A stretch of DNA of 64,000 nucleotides, from positions 2,852,001-2,916,000 of the forward strand of contig CAVWNC010000003.1 in the NCBI GenBank assembly GCA_963756455.1, given 5' to 3'. The notes beneath the pieces were generated by a model that saw only the letters and a list, made by a program, of their open reading frames with translations, was not told where the DNA came from and made no database searches. This stretch comes from DASQPA01 sp963756455 (lineage in GTDB: Bacteria; Acidobacteriota; Thermoanaerobaculia; Multivoradales; UBA5704). The position numbers were made by a program, and so were the translations under genes. Below, piece after piece: positions 33,043 through 41,919 of the stretch (its first letter is position 1; each line of letters begins with the position of its first letter).

Positions 33043-34335
33043 TCAGGCCGGACCCGGCGTGCGGAGCTCGGCGATCAGCTTCTTCCAGAGCACGGCCTGC
33101 TCCTGACCGGCGCCGATCCCGAAGCTCGCCACGTCGTCGGCGATCACCGCCGGAGGCCGGTCGAGCGGGGCCGTGCGGAGCTCCTGGACGATCCGGTTCT
33201 GCAGCGCGCGCTGGGCCTGGCTCAACTGGAGCGCCGCGATACCGTCCGCGATCGACCGTAGCTCCTGCGGCGGGGCCGGCGGATTCGCCACGGGCGCTCC
33301 CGGGTTCGCCCCCAGGCTCGATCCGTCGGCCTTGGCGAAACTCTTGCCCTGCCAGACATACTCGACCACCCCGTGGCCCGGGATCGCCTGCTGGTGAGCG
33401 CCGAAGAGAAGGCTCGTGTAGACCAGGAGGTCCCCCTGGCGCTGGCAGTGAGCGTCATCCCACCGACGGAAGCGAGTGCCGCCGCCGGGCGGCAACCAGA
33501 GGGCGTTCGGAGCCGCGGAGAACTGGGCTCCGGCGAGGACGGGAGCGGTGTTGGCGTTGCAATTCCGCTCGGCCCAGGCCGCGATGCCGTCCGGAGCGCG
33601 CAGGAAATGGAAAGGCACCTGAATCGTCCAGCCGGGCACATGGCAACCGGCCAGCTGGTCCGGGTCCGGGAAGGCTTGCCGGACCGGTGCCGCGACCTCC
33701 TGGATTTGCGGGCGAAAGAGATCCAGCAGATGGCGCTCGTCCCCCTTGAGGAGGAAAGGCGCGATTTTGGCTGGGGGAGTAGGGAGGGCCACGGCCTGGC
33801 CGGGTTCGGTCAGGGCGAGCTCGATCGAGTACTCGCGGAGGCCGAAGCTCGCCATGTGACCCACCGAACGCATCCCCGGGCAAGTGACGCGTTGGCCTCG
33901 GACGTAGGCGAAGGCGTTGCCCAGAAAATAGAGCTGAAGCCATTCGGCAGAGAGCTGGGCCAAGTCCTGGTCGCCCCGGAGTCGGGCCTCCCGGAAGACC
34001 GCGAGATGAGAGTAGAGGTGCCAGTTTCCGTAGATCGAGGAAAAGGCCTCGAACGCCATAAAACCGAGGTTGTCGCGCTCGTCGTTGAGGAGGCGGAGCC
34101 AGGTGGCCTCGGAGTCGTACTTGGCCGGATCCCGAAGATAGCGGATGGCCTCCCGCATCTTGGGGATGTTACCGCTGCCACCTTTGGCGATCGCGTCGAC
34201 ATCGTGCTTGGTCTCCCAGCAGTCGTTGACCGGCTGGATCGGTCCGCGCGACTCCGGCGGGTTGGAGGCCCACCACACGGCGTTGATGAGGTCAGGAAGG
34301 AGAAGCTTTTCGTCACCTATCTTCTTGCCGGCCAT
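33043..34335 (-). CDS. hypothetical protein, 430 residues
   Basis: No signal peptide or membrane segment. Visible blocks include LINAVWWASNPPESRGPIQP, EAFSSIYGNWHLYSHLAVF, VPGWTIQVPFHFLRAPDG, NALWLPPGGGTRFRRWDD and DLLVYTSLLFGAHQQAIPGH, with several His and Trp residues. I do not recognise the family and see no classical catalytic motif. GGGAGG lies 9 bases before the ATG. A strong terminator (34365-34396) separates it from the next gene upstream, so it is not simply an operon member, though the two may be functionally linked. Confidence 0.7.
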   Translation of the reverse strand: MAGKKIGDEKLLLPDLINAVWWASNPPESRGPIQPVNDCWETKHDVDAIAKGGSGNIPKMREAIRYLRDPAKYDSEATWLRLLNDERDNLGFMAFEAFSSIYGNWHLYSHLAVFREARLRGDQDLAQLSAEWLQLYFLGNAFAYVRGQRVTCPGMRSVGHMASFGLREYSIELALTEPGQAVALPTPPAKIAPFLLKGDERHLLDLFRPQIQEVAAPVRQAFPDPDQLAGCHVPGWTIQVPFHFLRAPDGIAAWAERNCNANTAPVLAGAQFSAAPNALWLPPGGGTRFRRWDDAHCQRQGDLLVYTSLLFGAHQQAIPGHGVVEYVWQGKSFAKADGSSLGANPGAPVANPPAPPQELRSIADGIAALQLSQAQRALQNRIVQELRTAPLDRPPAVIADDVASFGIGAGQEQAVLWKKLIAELRTPGPA

Positions 34336-34364
34336 CGGAGTGAGCCTCCCTGGAGTCGATCTCC

Positions 34365-34396
34365 AGAAAAATAGGGGTACCCGAGGCGGGTACCCC
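34365..34396 (-). terminator. Rho-independent terminator, leftward
   Basis: A perfect 10-bp stem (GGGGTACCCG, 34374-34383, with CGGGTACCCC, 34387-34396) has a 3-base loop. On the minus strand it is followed by TATTTTTCT. It lies 21 bases after the stop of the gene ending at 34417. Confidence 0.88.
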
Positions 34397-34416
34397 GTCG
34401 AAGCGTTGGCGCTGCT

Positions 34417-35277
34417 CTAGGGTCCAAGCTCTTTTTCGAGCTCGACAAAGGTTGGGTTTTCTTCTCCCTGCCCGTCGAGGAAGGCGATCCAAATGTCGAG
34501 AACCTCGTTCTGGAGGCTATGTTTCTGGATCGTCGCTTCCATCGGCCAGGCCCACCGTTTGCCGAAGGCCTGCTGCATGCGGCTGTAGAGAACCTTGGAC
34601 AGCCAGGCGTGCTGCGGCTGATAGCGGGGGCTGGTCCCCGTGCCTGCACCGGTGCCCGGGTCGGTGCCGGTCCCCGTCCCCGTGCCGGTCCCCGTCCCCG
34701 TGCCGGTCCCCGTCCCCGTGCCGGTCCCCGTCCCCGTGCCGGTCCCCGTTCCAGTTCCCGTTCCTGTTCCAGTTCCCGGCTGTTGGTAATCGTTGACGTA
34801 GTAGTTCATCAGCCCCCAGAAGGTATTGAGCTCCTGGTAAGGGCCCGGAGGCTTGCTGGGGTCCTTGACATGCACCGGGTTGGCCGGCGAGAAACCGGGA
34901 GTCGTTACGAGATAGGTATGCCAGACCGAATCGTTGCTCGCCTGGACGTCGGTGATCTCGACCTCGGTGGGGTTGCCGTCGTACAACGGGTTGGGGTTCT
35001 GGGTACCCCACCACCTGAGGGCGTCCTCGACGACGAACTTGAGCTCGTTCTGCGGACTGTACGCCCACTTCTTGAAGCCGGTGTCGCCGAATTGCGCCGT
35101 GCCCGGGCCATACCGCTTCTCGTAGGCGACGGAATCCTGAGGGAGGGTCCAGCTCTGGCCGTTGGGCGGCAGGGCGGTCAGGTCCATGAGATGACTGCGG
35201 ACCGGGCTCGCGAGCGTTCCCAGGATGTAATAGCTGGTCGGGTTCGATAGCGTATAACCGACGCCAGGTTTTGACAT
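34417..35277 (-). CDS. hypothetical protein with a Gly-Thr repeat linker
   Basis: 286 residues: an N-terminal globular part (about 1-165, with GYTLSNPTSYYILGTLASP, FKKWAYSPQNELKFVVEDAL, WHTYLVTTPGF and LNTFWGLMNYYVND), then ~50 residues of alternating Gly-Thr, then a short C-terminal part (HAWLSKVLYSRMQQAFGKRW). The dipeptide run is a flexible spacer. No signal peptide is seen and I do not recognise the family. AAGGAG lies 8 bases before the ATG at 35277. Confidence 0.7.
   Translation of the reverse strand: MSKPGVGYTLSNPTSYYILGTLASPVRSHLMDLTALPPNGQSWTLPQDSVAYEKRYGPGTAQFGDTGFKKWAYSPQNELKFVVEDALRWWGTQNPNPLYDGNPTEVEITDVQASNDSVWHTYLVTTPGFSPANPVHVKDPSKPPGPYQELNTFWGLMNYYVNDYQQPGTGTGTGTGTGTGTGTGTGTGTGTGTGTGTGTGTGTGTDPGTGAGTGTSPRYQPQHAWLSKVLYSRMQQAFGKRWAWPMEATIQKHSLQNEVLDIWIAFLDGQGEENPTFVELEKELGP
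34640..34780. repeat. 18-base tandem repeat encoding (Gly-Thr)n
   Basis: About four near-exact 18-base units (GTGCCGGTCCCCGTCCCC) lie at about 34664-34735, with degenerate 6-base units on both sides. The frame is preserved in the minus-strand gene. Confidence 0.85.
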
Positions 35278-35511
35278 CTGCGGGTCTCCTTTATGTCTGC
35301 GGCTCAGAAGAATTTTCTCCTCGGCTTCCGACAAACTAAGGAACGCTATGGGAGCGACTTTCCCCTCATGTCCAGCGCATGAAAGCGGAGCCTTCGCCCG
35401 CGTCCGAAGGGGACCTGCGTAACTTTCTGAGCTGAGAGAAGGGATGCAGCGGGGTTGTCGGACGCCACGCGTGGCGGTCGCGCAGCGTTCCGTAAGTTTT
35501 AGAACGTGTAC
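35278..35511. other. intergenic gap with a 14-bp palindrome
   Basis: The 234 bases between two leftward genes hold the AAGGAG site of the downstream gene and a perfect palindrome CGCCACGCGTGGCG (35463-35476), which could be a regulator site or a weak hairpin. I see no gene. Confidence 0.5.
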
Positions 35512-37677
35512 CTAGCGGGCCGCGCTCGCCGTCGCTCCCGTCGCTAGGAGCTCGCGAGCGAGGAAGTCGTCGGCCGCCTTGAACAGCGCGATCCAGCTGC
35601 GGTGCAGTTGCAGGTCGTGGGTCTCGTCCGGGAACACGAGGGTCTCCACGTGGACGCCGCGCGCCCGCAGATCCTCGGCGAGCTCGACGGTCTGGGCGAA
35701 CGCGACGTTTCGATCGTCGTCGCCGGCGACGAGGAGCACGGGCGAGCGCCAGCGATCGACGTCGGCCAGGGCCGAGGACCGGAAGGCGATCTGGCGGGCG
35801 CGCTGGTCCCGCTCGACGTTCCAGCCTGGCACCAGCGCTTCGAACTCCAGGTTCCAATCGTGGACGCCGGCATAATCGACGCCGGCCGCGAACAGGTCGG
35901 AGGCGCGCGCCAAGGCGAGCGAGGTGAGATAGCCGCCGTACGACCCACCCCACACGCCGATCCGCGCCGGATCGACGTCGGCCCGCGAGCGCAGGTACAA
36001 CCCCGCCCCCTGGACGTCGTTGAATTCGCTCGCACCCGAGGCGCCGTAGTCGAGCGCTTCGCGGAAGTCGAGACCGTAGCCGATGCCGCTTCGGTAATTG
36101 ACCGAGAGGACGATGTAGCCGCGGCTGGCGAAATACTGATTCATCGCGTAGGCGTTGTGGTAGAACTCCATATAGTGGAAACCGAGCAGCATCTGCCGCC
36201 GCGATCCGCCATGAAAGAACACGATCGCCGGGCGCCGTTCGCCCGGTTTGAGATCGCCGGGCAGAAAGAGCTGTCCGTCGAGCGACAACCCGTCGGCCGC
36301 CGCGAAGGTCACCGGCTCGGGCGTCACCAAGGCCGCTTCGGCCGGGAACGATTTCGGTGCCGCGGTGAGATCGCGCATCTCGTGTCCGCTCGCCGCGCTC
36401 CTCATCACCGCTACGCGCGCCGGCGAGCGGGCGCCGGAGCGCAGCAATGCCAGAGTGGCGCCATTTTCGCCATCGTTGATCGCCACCGGTGACCATTCGA
36501 TCCCGTCGCCCGTAGTGACGGCGACCGGCGCGCCGGACGGCAGATCGACGCGCCAGATGTGGCGGCGCTCGGAGTCGCCCTGGTTGCTCGTCAAGAGCAC
36601 CGCTTTGCCGCCGGCGGCGAGCGCGGCCTGCTCGACCTCGAATTTTCCCGGCGTCAACAAACGCGGCTCGGAATTCGCGGCATGGCCGTGATCGCCGTGA
36701 TCGCCGCGATCGCCGGGATCGATACCGTAGAGGTGCGTCCAACCCTCGCGCTCCCACGGAAAGACGAGCACCCCGGCCGTGCTCCACAGCAGCATGTCGT
36801 TCGAGTCGAGCTCGCGGAACACGCTGCCGGCGCCGGCCGACGCGGTCCAGATCGCCTGTCCTACCCCGGTCTCGGCGTCGGCGATCCAGATCGACCAGGG
36901 CCGCCCCGTCCGCCGCGCGCCGAAGACCGCCGTCCGGGTCACCGTCGGCAGGCGCAGGAACGCCACCCGCTTCGAGTCGGGCGACCACGCCGGAGCCTCG
37001 TCGTCGTCGAGCCCGGGCGCCAGGTAGCGCAGCGCGCGCGACCGGCTGTCGTAGACGCCGATGAAGGCGTGGTCGCCGCGCCCGCTCACGAACGCGAGCT
37101 TCGTCCCATCCGGGGACCAGCGGAGCCAGCGCGCCTTGCCGCGGGTGTGGAGGAGCTGCGCCGCCGGGCCGCTGCCCGTGCCGCCGATGCCGCCGATGCC
37201 GCCGGTGCTCGCCAGCCAGATCTGATCCTTGGCGACGAACGCCACCTTGGAGCCGGCGACCGCGGGGGCGCTGCCGACGCCGATCTTCTTGGGTGCGCCG
37301 CCCGCGAGCGGGACGATCCAGATCGCCTGCTCCGTCCCCTCCGGCACGAGGGTCGGGTTCGGATATTCGCCGTGCGCGTTGAGGTCGCCGCCCCGCACGT
37401 AGACGAGGCCGCGGCCGTCACCCAACCAGTGCACGTCGGTGATCTCTTCGCCATCGTCCCGGGTGTAGGCGGTGAGCTGGCGCGGCGTGTGCGCCGGCCC
37501 GTCGGCAACCCACAGGTTCCGCACGCCGGCGTTGTTCAACACCCACGCCACCGCGCCACCGTGGGGCGCGGCGGTGAGCTCGGTCGGAAACGGCGCGCTC
37601 ATCACCTGCTCCACCGTAAAGGCGGATGGAGCCGGCGGCGCGAGCATCAACAGGAGGCCGCAGAGGAATGCGTGCAT
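35512..37677 (-). CDS. secreted S9-family (prolyl oligopeptidase-like) peptidase
   Basis: 721 residues with a signal peptide (MHAFLCGLLLMLAPPAPS). The N-terminal ~440 residues form a WD40/TolB-like beta-propeller: blocks such as DDGEEITDVHWLGDGRGLVY, ARWLRWSPDGTKLAFVSG and EAPAWSPDSKRVAFLRL. The C-terminal alpha/beta hydrolase has GVWGGSYGGYLTSLAL (Ser near 579), AGDDDRNVAF (Asp near 652) and FPDETHDLQLH (His near 685). It should cut short peptides in the periplasm. Low-complexity inserts (GGIGGIGGTGSG; GDRGDHGDHGH) interrupt the propeller. An in-frame start ten codons earlier is less likely. Confidence 0.9.
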   Translation of the reverse strand: MHAFLCGLLLMLAPPAPSAFTVEQVMSAPFPTELTAAPHGGAVAWVLNNAGVRNLWVADGPAHTPRQLTAYTRDDGEEITDVHWLGDGRGLVYVRGGDLNAHGEYPNPTLVPEGTEQAIWIVPLAGGAPKKIGVGSAPAVAGSKVAFVAKDQIWLASTGGIGGIGGTGSGPAAQLLHTRGKARWLRWSPDGTKLAFVSGRGDHAFIGVYDSRSRALRYLAPGLDDDEAPAWSPDSKRVAFLRLPTVTRTAVFGARRTGRPWSIWIADAETGVGQAIWTASAGAGSVFRELDSNDMLLWSTAGVLVFPWEREGWTHLYGIDPGDRGDHGDHGHAANSEPRLLTPGKFEVEQAALAAGGKAVLLTSNQGDSERRHIWRVDLPSGAPVAVTTGDGIEWSPVAINDGENGATLALLRSGARSPARVAVMRSAASGHEMRDLTAAPKSFPAEAALVTPEPVTFAAADGLSLDGQLFLPGDLKPGERRPAIVFFHGGSRRQMLLGFHYMEFYHNAYAMNQYFASRGYIVLSVNYRSGIGYGLDFREALDYGASGASEFNDVQGAGLYLRSRADVDPARIGVWGGSYGGYLTSLALARASDLFAAGVDYAGVHDWNLEFEALVPGWNVERDQRARQIAFRSSALADVDRWRSPVLLVAGDDDRNVAFAQTVELAEDLRARGVHVETLVFPDETHDLQLHRSWIALFKAADDFLARELLATGATASAAR

Positions 37678-37724
37678 GGTGCGACCGAGAGTAACGCACG
37701 GCCGCACCCGCGTCTATATGGTGC

Positions 37725-39242
37725 CTACCCGGCCGGCGGCTCGGGCGCCGAGATCGTCGGCTCCACCCAGGTGCGCCCGTCCTTGGCGATCAGGGTGTGG
37801 GAGGAGGGTGGTCCCCAGGTGCCGGCCGGGTAGGTGGGGAGATCGCTCGCCCCCTGCTCCTCCCAGTATTCGAGGATCGGCATGACGACCTTCCAGGCCT
37901 CCTCGACCTGGTCGCCGCGCATGAAGAGCGTGGCATCGCCCCGCATGACGTCCAGGATGAGGGTTTCGTAGGCCTCGGGCTCGGGGACGTTGAACGCCTC
38001 CTTGTAGCTGAAGCGGGTCTCGACCGGCGCCAGGCGGATGGCCGAGCCCGGGCGCTTGGCCTGGAAGCGGAGGACGATCCCCTCGTCGGGCTGGATGCGG
38101 AGCAGGAGCCGGTTGGGCTCCATCTCGCCGATCGCCGAAGGCGGGAAGGACTGGTGCGGCACCGGCCGGTACTGGATGCAGACCTCCGAGACATGGAGAG
38201 GGAGGCGCTTTCCCGTCCGCAGGTAGAACGGCACCCCCTGCCAGCGCCAATTGTCGACGTAGAGCTTCATGGCGACGAAGGTCTCGGTCGTCGAATGAGG
38301 ATCGACCCCGGCCTCGGCCCGGTAGGCCGGCACCTTCTCCGTACCGATCAGGCCCGCCGTGTACTGGCCGCGCTCGACGAGCTCGTGGAGGTCCGCCGGC
38401 TGGAAGCGGCGGATGGCTTTCAAGACGTCCGATTTCTTGTTGCGCAGCTCGTCGGCGGAGAACGACACCGGCGGCTCCATGGCGATCAGGCAGAGGATCT
38501 GGAAGAGGTGGTTCTGCACCATGTCGCGGAGCGCCCCGGCCCCCTCGTAGTAACCGCCGCGCCCCTCGACCCCCACCTGCTCGGCGACGGTGATCTGCAC
38601 GCTGTCGATGTAGCGCCGGTTCCACAGCGGTTCCTGCACCGAGTTGGCGAAGCGGAAGGCGAGGATGTTCTGCACCGGCTCCTTGCCGAGGTAGTGATCG
38701 ATCCGGTAGATCTGCGACTCGGCGAAGCACTTGGTGAGGAAAACGTTCAAATCGTGGGCGGTGTCGTAGTCGTGCCCGAAGGGTTTTTCGCAGACGAGCC
38801 GGGCGTGCTCGCGATCGTCCGAGAGCCCGACATCGCCCAGGTGCTGGGCGATCATCCGGACGACCGTGGGGGGCGTCGCCAGGTAGAAGACCCGGTTGGC
38901 GGCGGTGCCCCAGCTCTTGTCGAGCTCGGCGAGCTTCTCGGCGAGAGCCTTGTAGGCTTGGGCGTCGCTGAAATCGGCCTGGTCATAGAGGACGTGGGTC
39001 GCGAAGCGCTCCCAGTCCGCGTCCACGACCTTGCCGCGCCGGCTGAACTGGTCGACGCCGTCTTTTAAGTGGGCGGCGAAGTCGGCCGGAGGCGCCGCCC
39101 GATCCAAGGCGATCACCTGGAAGCTGTCGGAGAGGCGCTTGTCGAGCCAGAGATTGTAGAGCGCGGGGATGAGCTTCCTCCAGGTGAGGTCGCCGCCGCC
39201 GCCGAAGATGACGAAGGCCGTGGGGCCGACGGGAGTGGGCAT
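37725..39242 (-). CDS. zwf: glucose-6-phosphate 1-dehydrogenase
   Basis: 505 residues. N-terminal nucleotide-binding segment AFVIFGGGGDLTWRKLIPAL, the EKPFGHD motif, and the active-site signature RIDHYLGKEPVQNILAFRFAN are all present. The C-terminal domain (VPFYLRTGKRLP, WKVVMPILEYWEEQ) is complete. It oxidises glucose-6-phosphate to 6-phosphogluconolactone with NADP, opening the oxidative pentose phosphate pathway. It lies near transaldolase and transketolase on the same strand, separated by a HAD gene and a repeat-rich gap; gnd and pgl are not in the window. Confidence 0.95.
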   Translation of the reverse strand: MPTPVGPTAFVIFGGGGDLTWRKLIPALYNLWLDKRLSDSFQVIALDRAAPPADFAAHLKDGVDQFSRRGKVVDADWERFATHVLYDQADFSDAQAYKALAEKLAELDKSWGTAANRVFYLATPPTVVRMIAQHLGDVGLSDDREHARLVCEKPFGHDYDTAHDLNVFLTKCFAESQIYRIDHYLGKEPVQNILAFRFANSVQEPLWNRRYIDSVQITVAEQVGVEGRGGYYEGAGALRDMVQNHLFQILCLIAMEPPVSFSADELRNKKSDVLKAIRRFQPADLHELVERGQYTAGLIGTEKVPAYRAEAGVDPHSTTETFVAMKLYVDNWRWQGVPFYLRTGKRLPLHVSEVCIQYRPVPHQSFPPSAIGEMEPNRLLLRIQPDEGIVLRFQAKRPGSAIRLAPVETRFSYKEAFNVPEPEAYETLILDVMRGDATLFMRGDQVEEAWKVVMPILEYWEEQGASDLPTYPAGTWGPPSSHTLIAKDGRTWVEPTISAPEPPAG

Positions 39243-39267
39243 GTCCGGGGGTTCTCCCTTTCTGTGA

Positions 39268-39879
39268 TCAGTCGAGCCCGAGGGCGGCGAGCGCCGCCTG
39301 CGTCGAGTCGTGGTCGCGGTGCCAGAGGGCGCGGAGGCCGAGCGACGCGGCGACCTCGACGAACATGTGGCGGTCCTCGATGTAGACCGTCCGTGCGGGA
39401 TCGGCCTGGGCGATGTCCAAAGCGATGCGGAAGATGTCCTCGTCGGGCTTCCGGAAGTGGACGTAGGACGAGACGATGAAGAAGTCGACGAACTCGGCGA
39501 GCTTGAAGCGCGCGATACGGTCGGCGGTCACCTCGCGCCCCTCGTTCGACAGCACGGCCACCTTGATGCCGTGCCGGGCCTTCAACCCGCAGAGGAGGTC
39601 GATCATGTCCTGGAAGGCCCTGGCCTCCCCAAGGATGTAATCGATCACGTCCTCCCGAGTGAAGGAACGCGGCTCATAGAAGATGATGCGGTCGAGATAA
39701 GGGCCGAGTCCCATCTTCCCCGACTCGTAGGTGTCGTAGGTCAGGTGGTGGCGCTCGTCCATCTCCACCTTGTCGATCCCGAAGTGGTCGGCGGTCCGGT
39801 GGCGCAGCGGGTGGTCCCAGCCGTTGGTGAGGAGCACTCCGCCCAGGTCGGTGAAGATGTGGGTAATCGCGGTAGCCAT
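39268..39879 (-). CDS. HAD-superfamily hydrolase
   Basis: 203 residues. Motif I is IFTDLGGVLL (only the first Asp is retained in DLGGV), motif II is VAVLSNEGREV, motif III lysine is in HFRKPDEDIF, and motif IV is VYIEDR. This matches the HAD-like subgroup near YihX/haloacid dehalogenases, but the second Asp of the usual DxD is Gly, which is unusual for a phosphatase. The ATG at 39879 is chosen by family alignment; an ATG five codons earlier (39894) is possible, and neither has a clear ribosome site. It is 25 bases upstream of zwf and may be cotranscribed. Confidence 0.82.
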   Translation of the reverse strand: MATAITHIFTDLGGVLLTNGWDHPLRHRTADHFGIDKVEMDERHHLTYDTYESGKMGLGPYLDRIIFYEPRSFTREDVIDYILGEARAFQDMIDLLCGLKARHGIKVAVLSNEGREVTADRIARFKLAEFVDFFIVSSYVHFRKPDEDIFRIALDIAQADPARTVYIEDRHMFVEVAASLGLRALWHRDHDSTQAALAALGLD

Positions 39880-39961
39880 GGCGAGCGCCATCATATCCCG
39901 GCGGCGCTCGGTCCGTCGGGAGCAGGGAACTTCTGCGATCGAAGGCCCGGCTTCAGCCGTC

Positions 39962-40093
39962 GAAGTGCCCTATCTCTGGAGCAGAAGTGCCCTATCTCTG
40001 GCGGGGAAGTGCCCTACTCCGGCAGCAGAAGTGCCCTACTTCGGCAGTAGAAGTGCCCTACTTCGGTAGTAGAAGTGCCCTCTCCTGTGGACG
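39962..40093. repeat. six-copy 22-base tandem repeat array
   Basis: Six consecutive 22-base units each begin GAAGTGCCCTA; the last is degenerate. Units vary after the first 11 bases (TCTCTGG, CTCCGGC, CTTCGGC, CTTCGGT). This is the left part of the 871-base gene-free gap 39895-40765. Confidence 0.88.
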
Positions 40094-40322
40094 CTTGTCG
40101 GTGGTTCTGCCGATCCGCCGGCCACCCGAGGCCTCAACAGGGATGCCCGGGGTCATCGCCAAGCGAAGCGCCCCTCCTAGTGTAGTGCGTCAGAAATCCA
40201 GCACCCTTAGAGCGGACACCCAAAGAACCGCCATCCACTCCCGTCAGGCGTGTCATCCTGGAGCGGAGCGAAGGAACTGGGGGATGGGAGCCTGGTAAGC
40301 TCGGTCCTGTACCAAGGTATTG

Positions 40323-40427
40323 GTCGGAGACGCCCTAATTCGTATGGTGGGATTGCGACTTCTTTTGGAGGGGATGGCCCTTAGAAGCTGGGTAAGCCCC
40401 TTACCTTGTCGGAGACGCCCTAATTCG
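40323..40427. repeat. 20-base direct repeat flanking a small hairpin
   Basis: GTCGGAGACGCCCTAATTCG occurs at 40323-40342 and again at 40408-40427, exactly 85 bases apart. Between them is a small hairpin, GGTAAG-CCC-CTTACC (40391-40405). The GGAGACG core resembles the GAGACGTCCC motif of the adjacent inverted-repeat element. Confidence 0.8.
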
Positions 40428-40442
40428 GAAGGAGTCAGCCCC

Positions 40443-40744
40443 GAGGCGGTAGAGACGTCCCAGGTCCTGAACGATACCCTCTCGGAGGCCACGGGGACTG
40501 CGGGACGTCTCCGGATAGGGTGGTCATCTCCTATTCGCGCCCTTCGCTCTCTCGGCAGCTTCCCGCGGGCCGACTGGTCCGGTCAGGGCGGCACGGCAAC
40601 GAACCGGGAGGCCGATCGACGTCAGGCCACGACCGGCAGGCCCATCGACCTGCAGGCCGGGGCGTTGCCCCGGCGGAGACGTCCCGCGGTCCCCGTGGCC
40701 TCCGGGTCGATATCGTTCAGGGCCTGGGACGTCTCTACCCCCTC
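40443..40744. repeat. 302-base element with 71-base terminal inverted repeats
   Basis: The left arm (40443-40513) and the reverse complement of the right arm (40674-40744) are identical at 64 of 71 positions. Each arm is itself nearly self-complementary at its ends, with GAGACGTCCC near one end and GGGACGTCTC at the other, so that decamer appears four times. The 160-base middle holds a perfect 8-bp hairpin (GCCGGGGC-GTT-GCCCCGGC, 40656-40674) and diverged GGCC.ATCGAC repeats. No convincing reading frame exists inside. Candidates are a transposase-less (MITE-like) insertion or a structured RNA gene. No clear target-site duplication is visible. Confidence 0.8.
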
Positions 40745-40765
40745 CGGTGAGAGGTAGGGCGTTCG

Positions 40766-41899
40766 TCAGGAAACCCGGACCGCCGCCTCTTTGCCCTCGA
40801 CCGCCTTCAAAAGCTTGTCGTAGGAGTCGGAGAACTTCTTCACCCCTTCGTCTTCGAGCTCGCGGTAGACCTGCCCCTCGTCCACCCCCAGCTGCTTCAA
40901 ACCCGCGAAGGCGGCGTGGGCGGCGTCGAGGTCGTCGTGGATGCGGACCTTGGGGGCGCCGTGGTCTCTGTAGGCGGTGAAGGTTTCGGGCGGCACGGTG
41001 TTGACGCTCTGCGGCGCCACGAGCGCCTCGACGTAGTAGAGATCCGGCAGCGCCGGGTCCTTGGTCGAGGTCGAGGCCCAGAGCGGCCGCTGGACGCGGA
41101 CGCCCTTCGCCGCGAGCTTCTGGAAGCGCTCGCTGCCGAACACCTCCTCGAACGCCTGGTAGGCGATCCGGGCGTTGGCGATGGCGATCTTGCTGCGGAT
41201 TTCCTGGGCGAGTTTCTTGTCGGCGTCCGAGCGCTTCTCGTCCTTCGCGATCGCGTCGAGCTTCTTGTCGACGTTGGTGTCGACCCGGCTGACGAAGAAG
41301 GAGGCGACGCTCCTTATGCGGTCGACGGGCTTGCCCTTCTGGACCCTCTCCTCCAGAGCCGAGAGGTAGGCTTCCATCACCTGGCGGTAGCGCTCGACGG
41401 AGAAGAGGAGGGTGATGTTGATGTTGATCCCCTCGGCCAGGCACTGGCGGATCGCGGGGATTCCCTCCTCGGTGCCGGGGATCTTCACCATGACGTTCGG
41501 CCGGGCGCAGGACTGCCAGAGCCGCCGCGCCTCTTCGAGCGAGCCCTCGGTGTCCAGCGCGAGGCCCGGGCCGACCTCGATCGAGACGAAGCCGTCGTCG
41601 CCGCCGGTCGCGTCATAGACCGGGCGGAAGGCGTCGGCCGCGCCGCGCACGTCCGCAACCTCCAGCGACTCGAAGACCGCGGCGGAGCTCTTGTGCTCGC
41701 CGCCGAAGCGACGGATGTCGTCGTCGTAGAGGTCGGAGTCGGCGATCGCCTTCTCGAAGATCGTGGGATTCGAGGTCATCCCCTTGAGCCCGTCCTCCTC
41801 GATCATCTTCTTGAGCAGCGGGCCCTCATAGAGATCGCGGCGGATGTAGTCGTACCAGACGCTCTGGCCGAGCTCGGAGAGTGCTTTCAATGGATTCAT
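40766..41899 (-). CDS. tal: transaldolase
   Basis: 377 residues, the longer TalA/Tal-type class. Signatures: MTSNPTIFEKAI, then NVMVKIPGTEEGIPAIRQCL with the Schiff-base lysine in VMVKIPGT, ININITLLFSVERYRQVMEA, FFVSRVDTNVDKKLD and RPLWASTSTKDPAL. It transfers dihydroxyacetone units between sugar phosphates in the non-oxidative pentose phosphate pathway. The ATG at 41899 follows AAGGAG. It lies 20 bases after transketolase on the same strand, so the pair is an operon. Confidence 0.95.
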   Translation of the reverse strand: MNPLKALSELGQSVWYDYIRRDLYEGPLLKKMIEEDGLKGMTSNPTIFEKAIADSDLYDDDIRRFGGEHKSSAAVFESLEVADVRGAADAFRPVYDATGGDDGFVSIEVGPGLALDTEGSLEEARRLWQSCARPNVMVKIPGTEEGIPAIRQCLAEGININITLLFSVERYRQVMEAYLSALEERVQKGKPVDRIRSVASFFVSRVDTNVDKKLDAIAKDEKRSDADKKLAQEIRSKIAIANARIAYQAFEEVFGSERFQKLAAKGVRVQRPLWASTSTKDPALPDLYYVEALVAPQSVNTVPPETFTAYRDHGAPKVRIHDDLDAAHAAFAGLKQLGVDEGQVYRELEDEGVKKFSDSYDKLLKAVEGKEAAVRVS

Positions 41900-41919
41900 G
41901 GGCTGCTCCTTCTCTATGT

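Noticed and set aside
39962..40093. CRISPR array
   Set aside because: Units are contiguous 22-mers with no spacers, and no cas genes are present.
40524..41444. Long minus-strand frame running from the transaldolase gene into the inverted-repeat element
   Set aside because: It is the wrong frame of transaldolase, and its part inside the element has no protein-like pattern.
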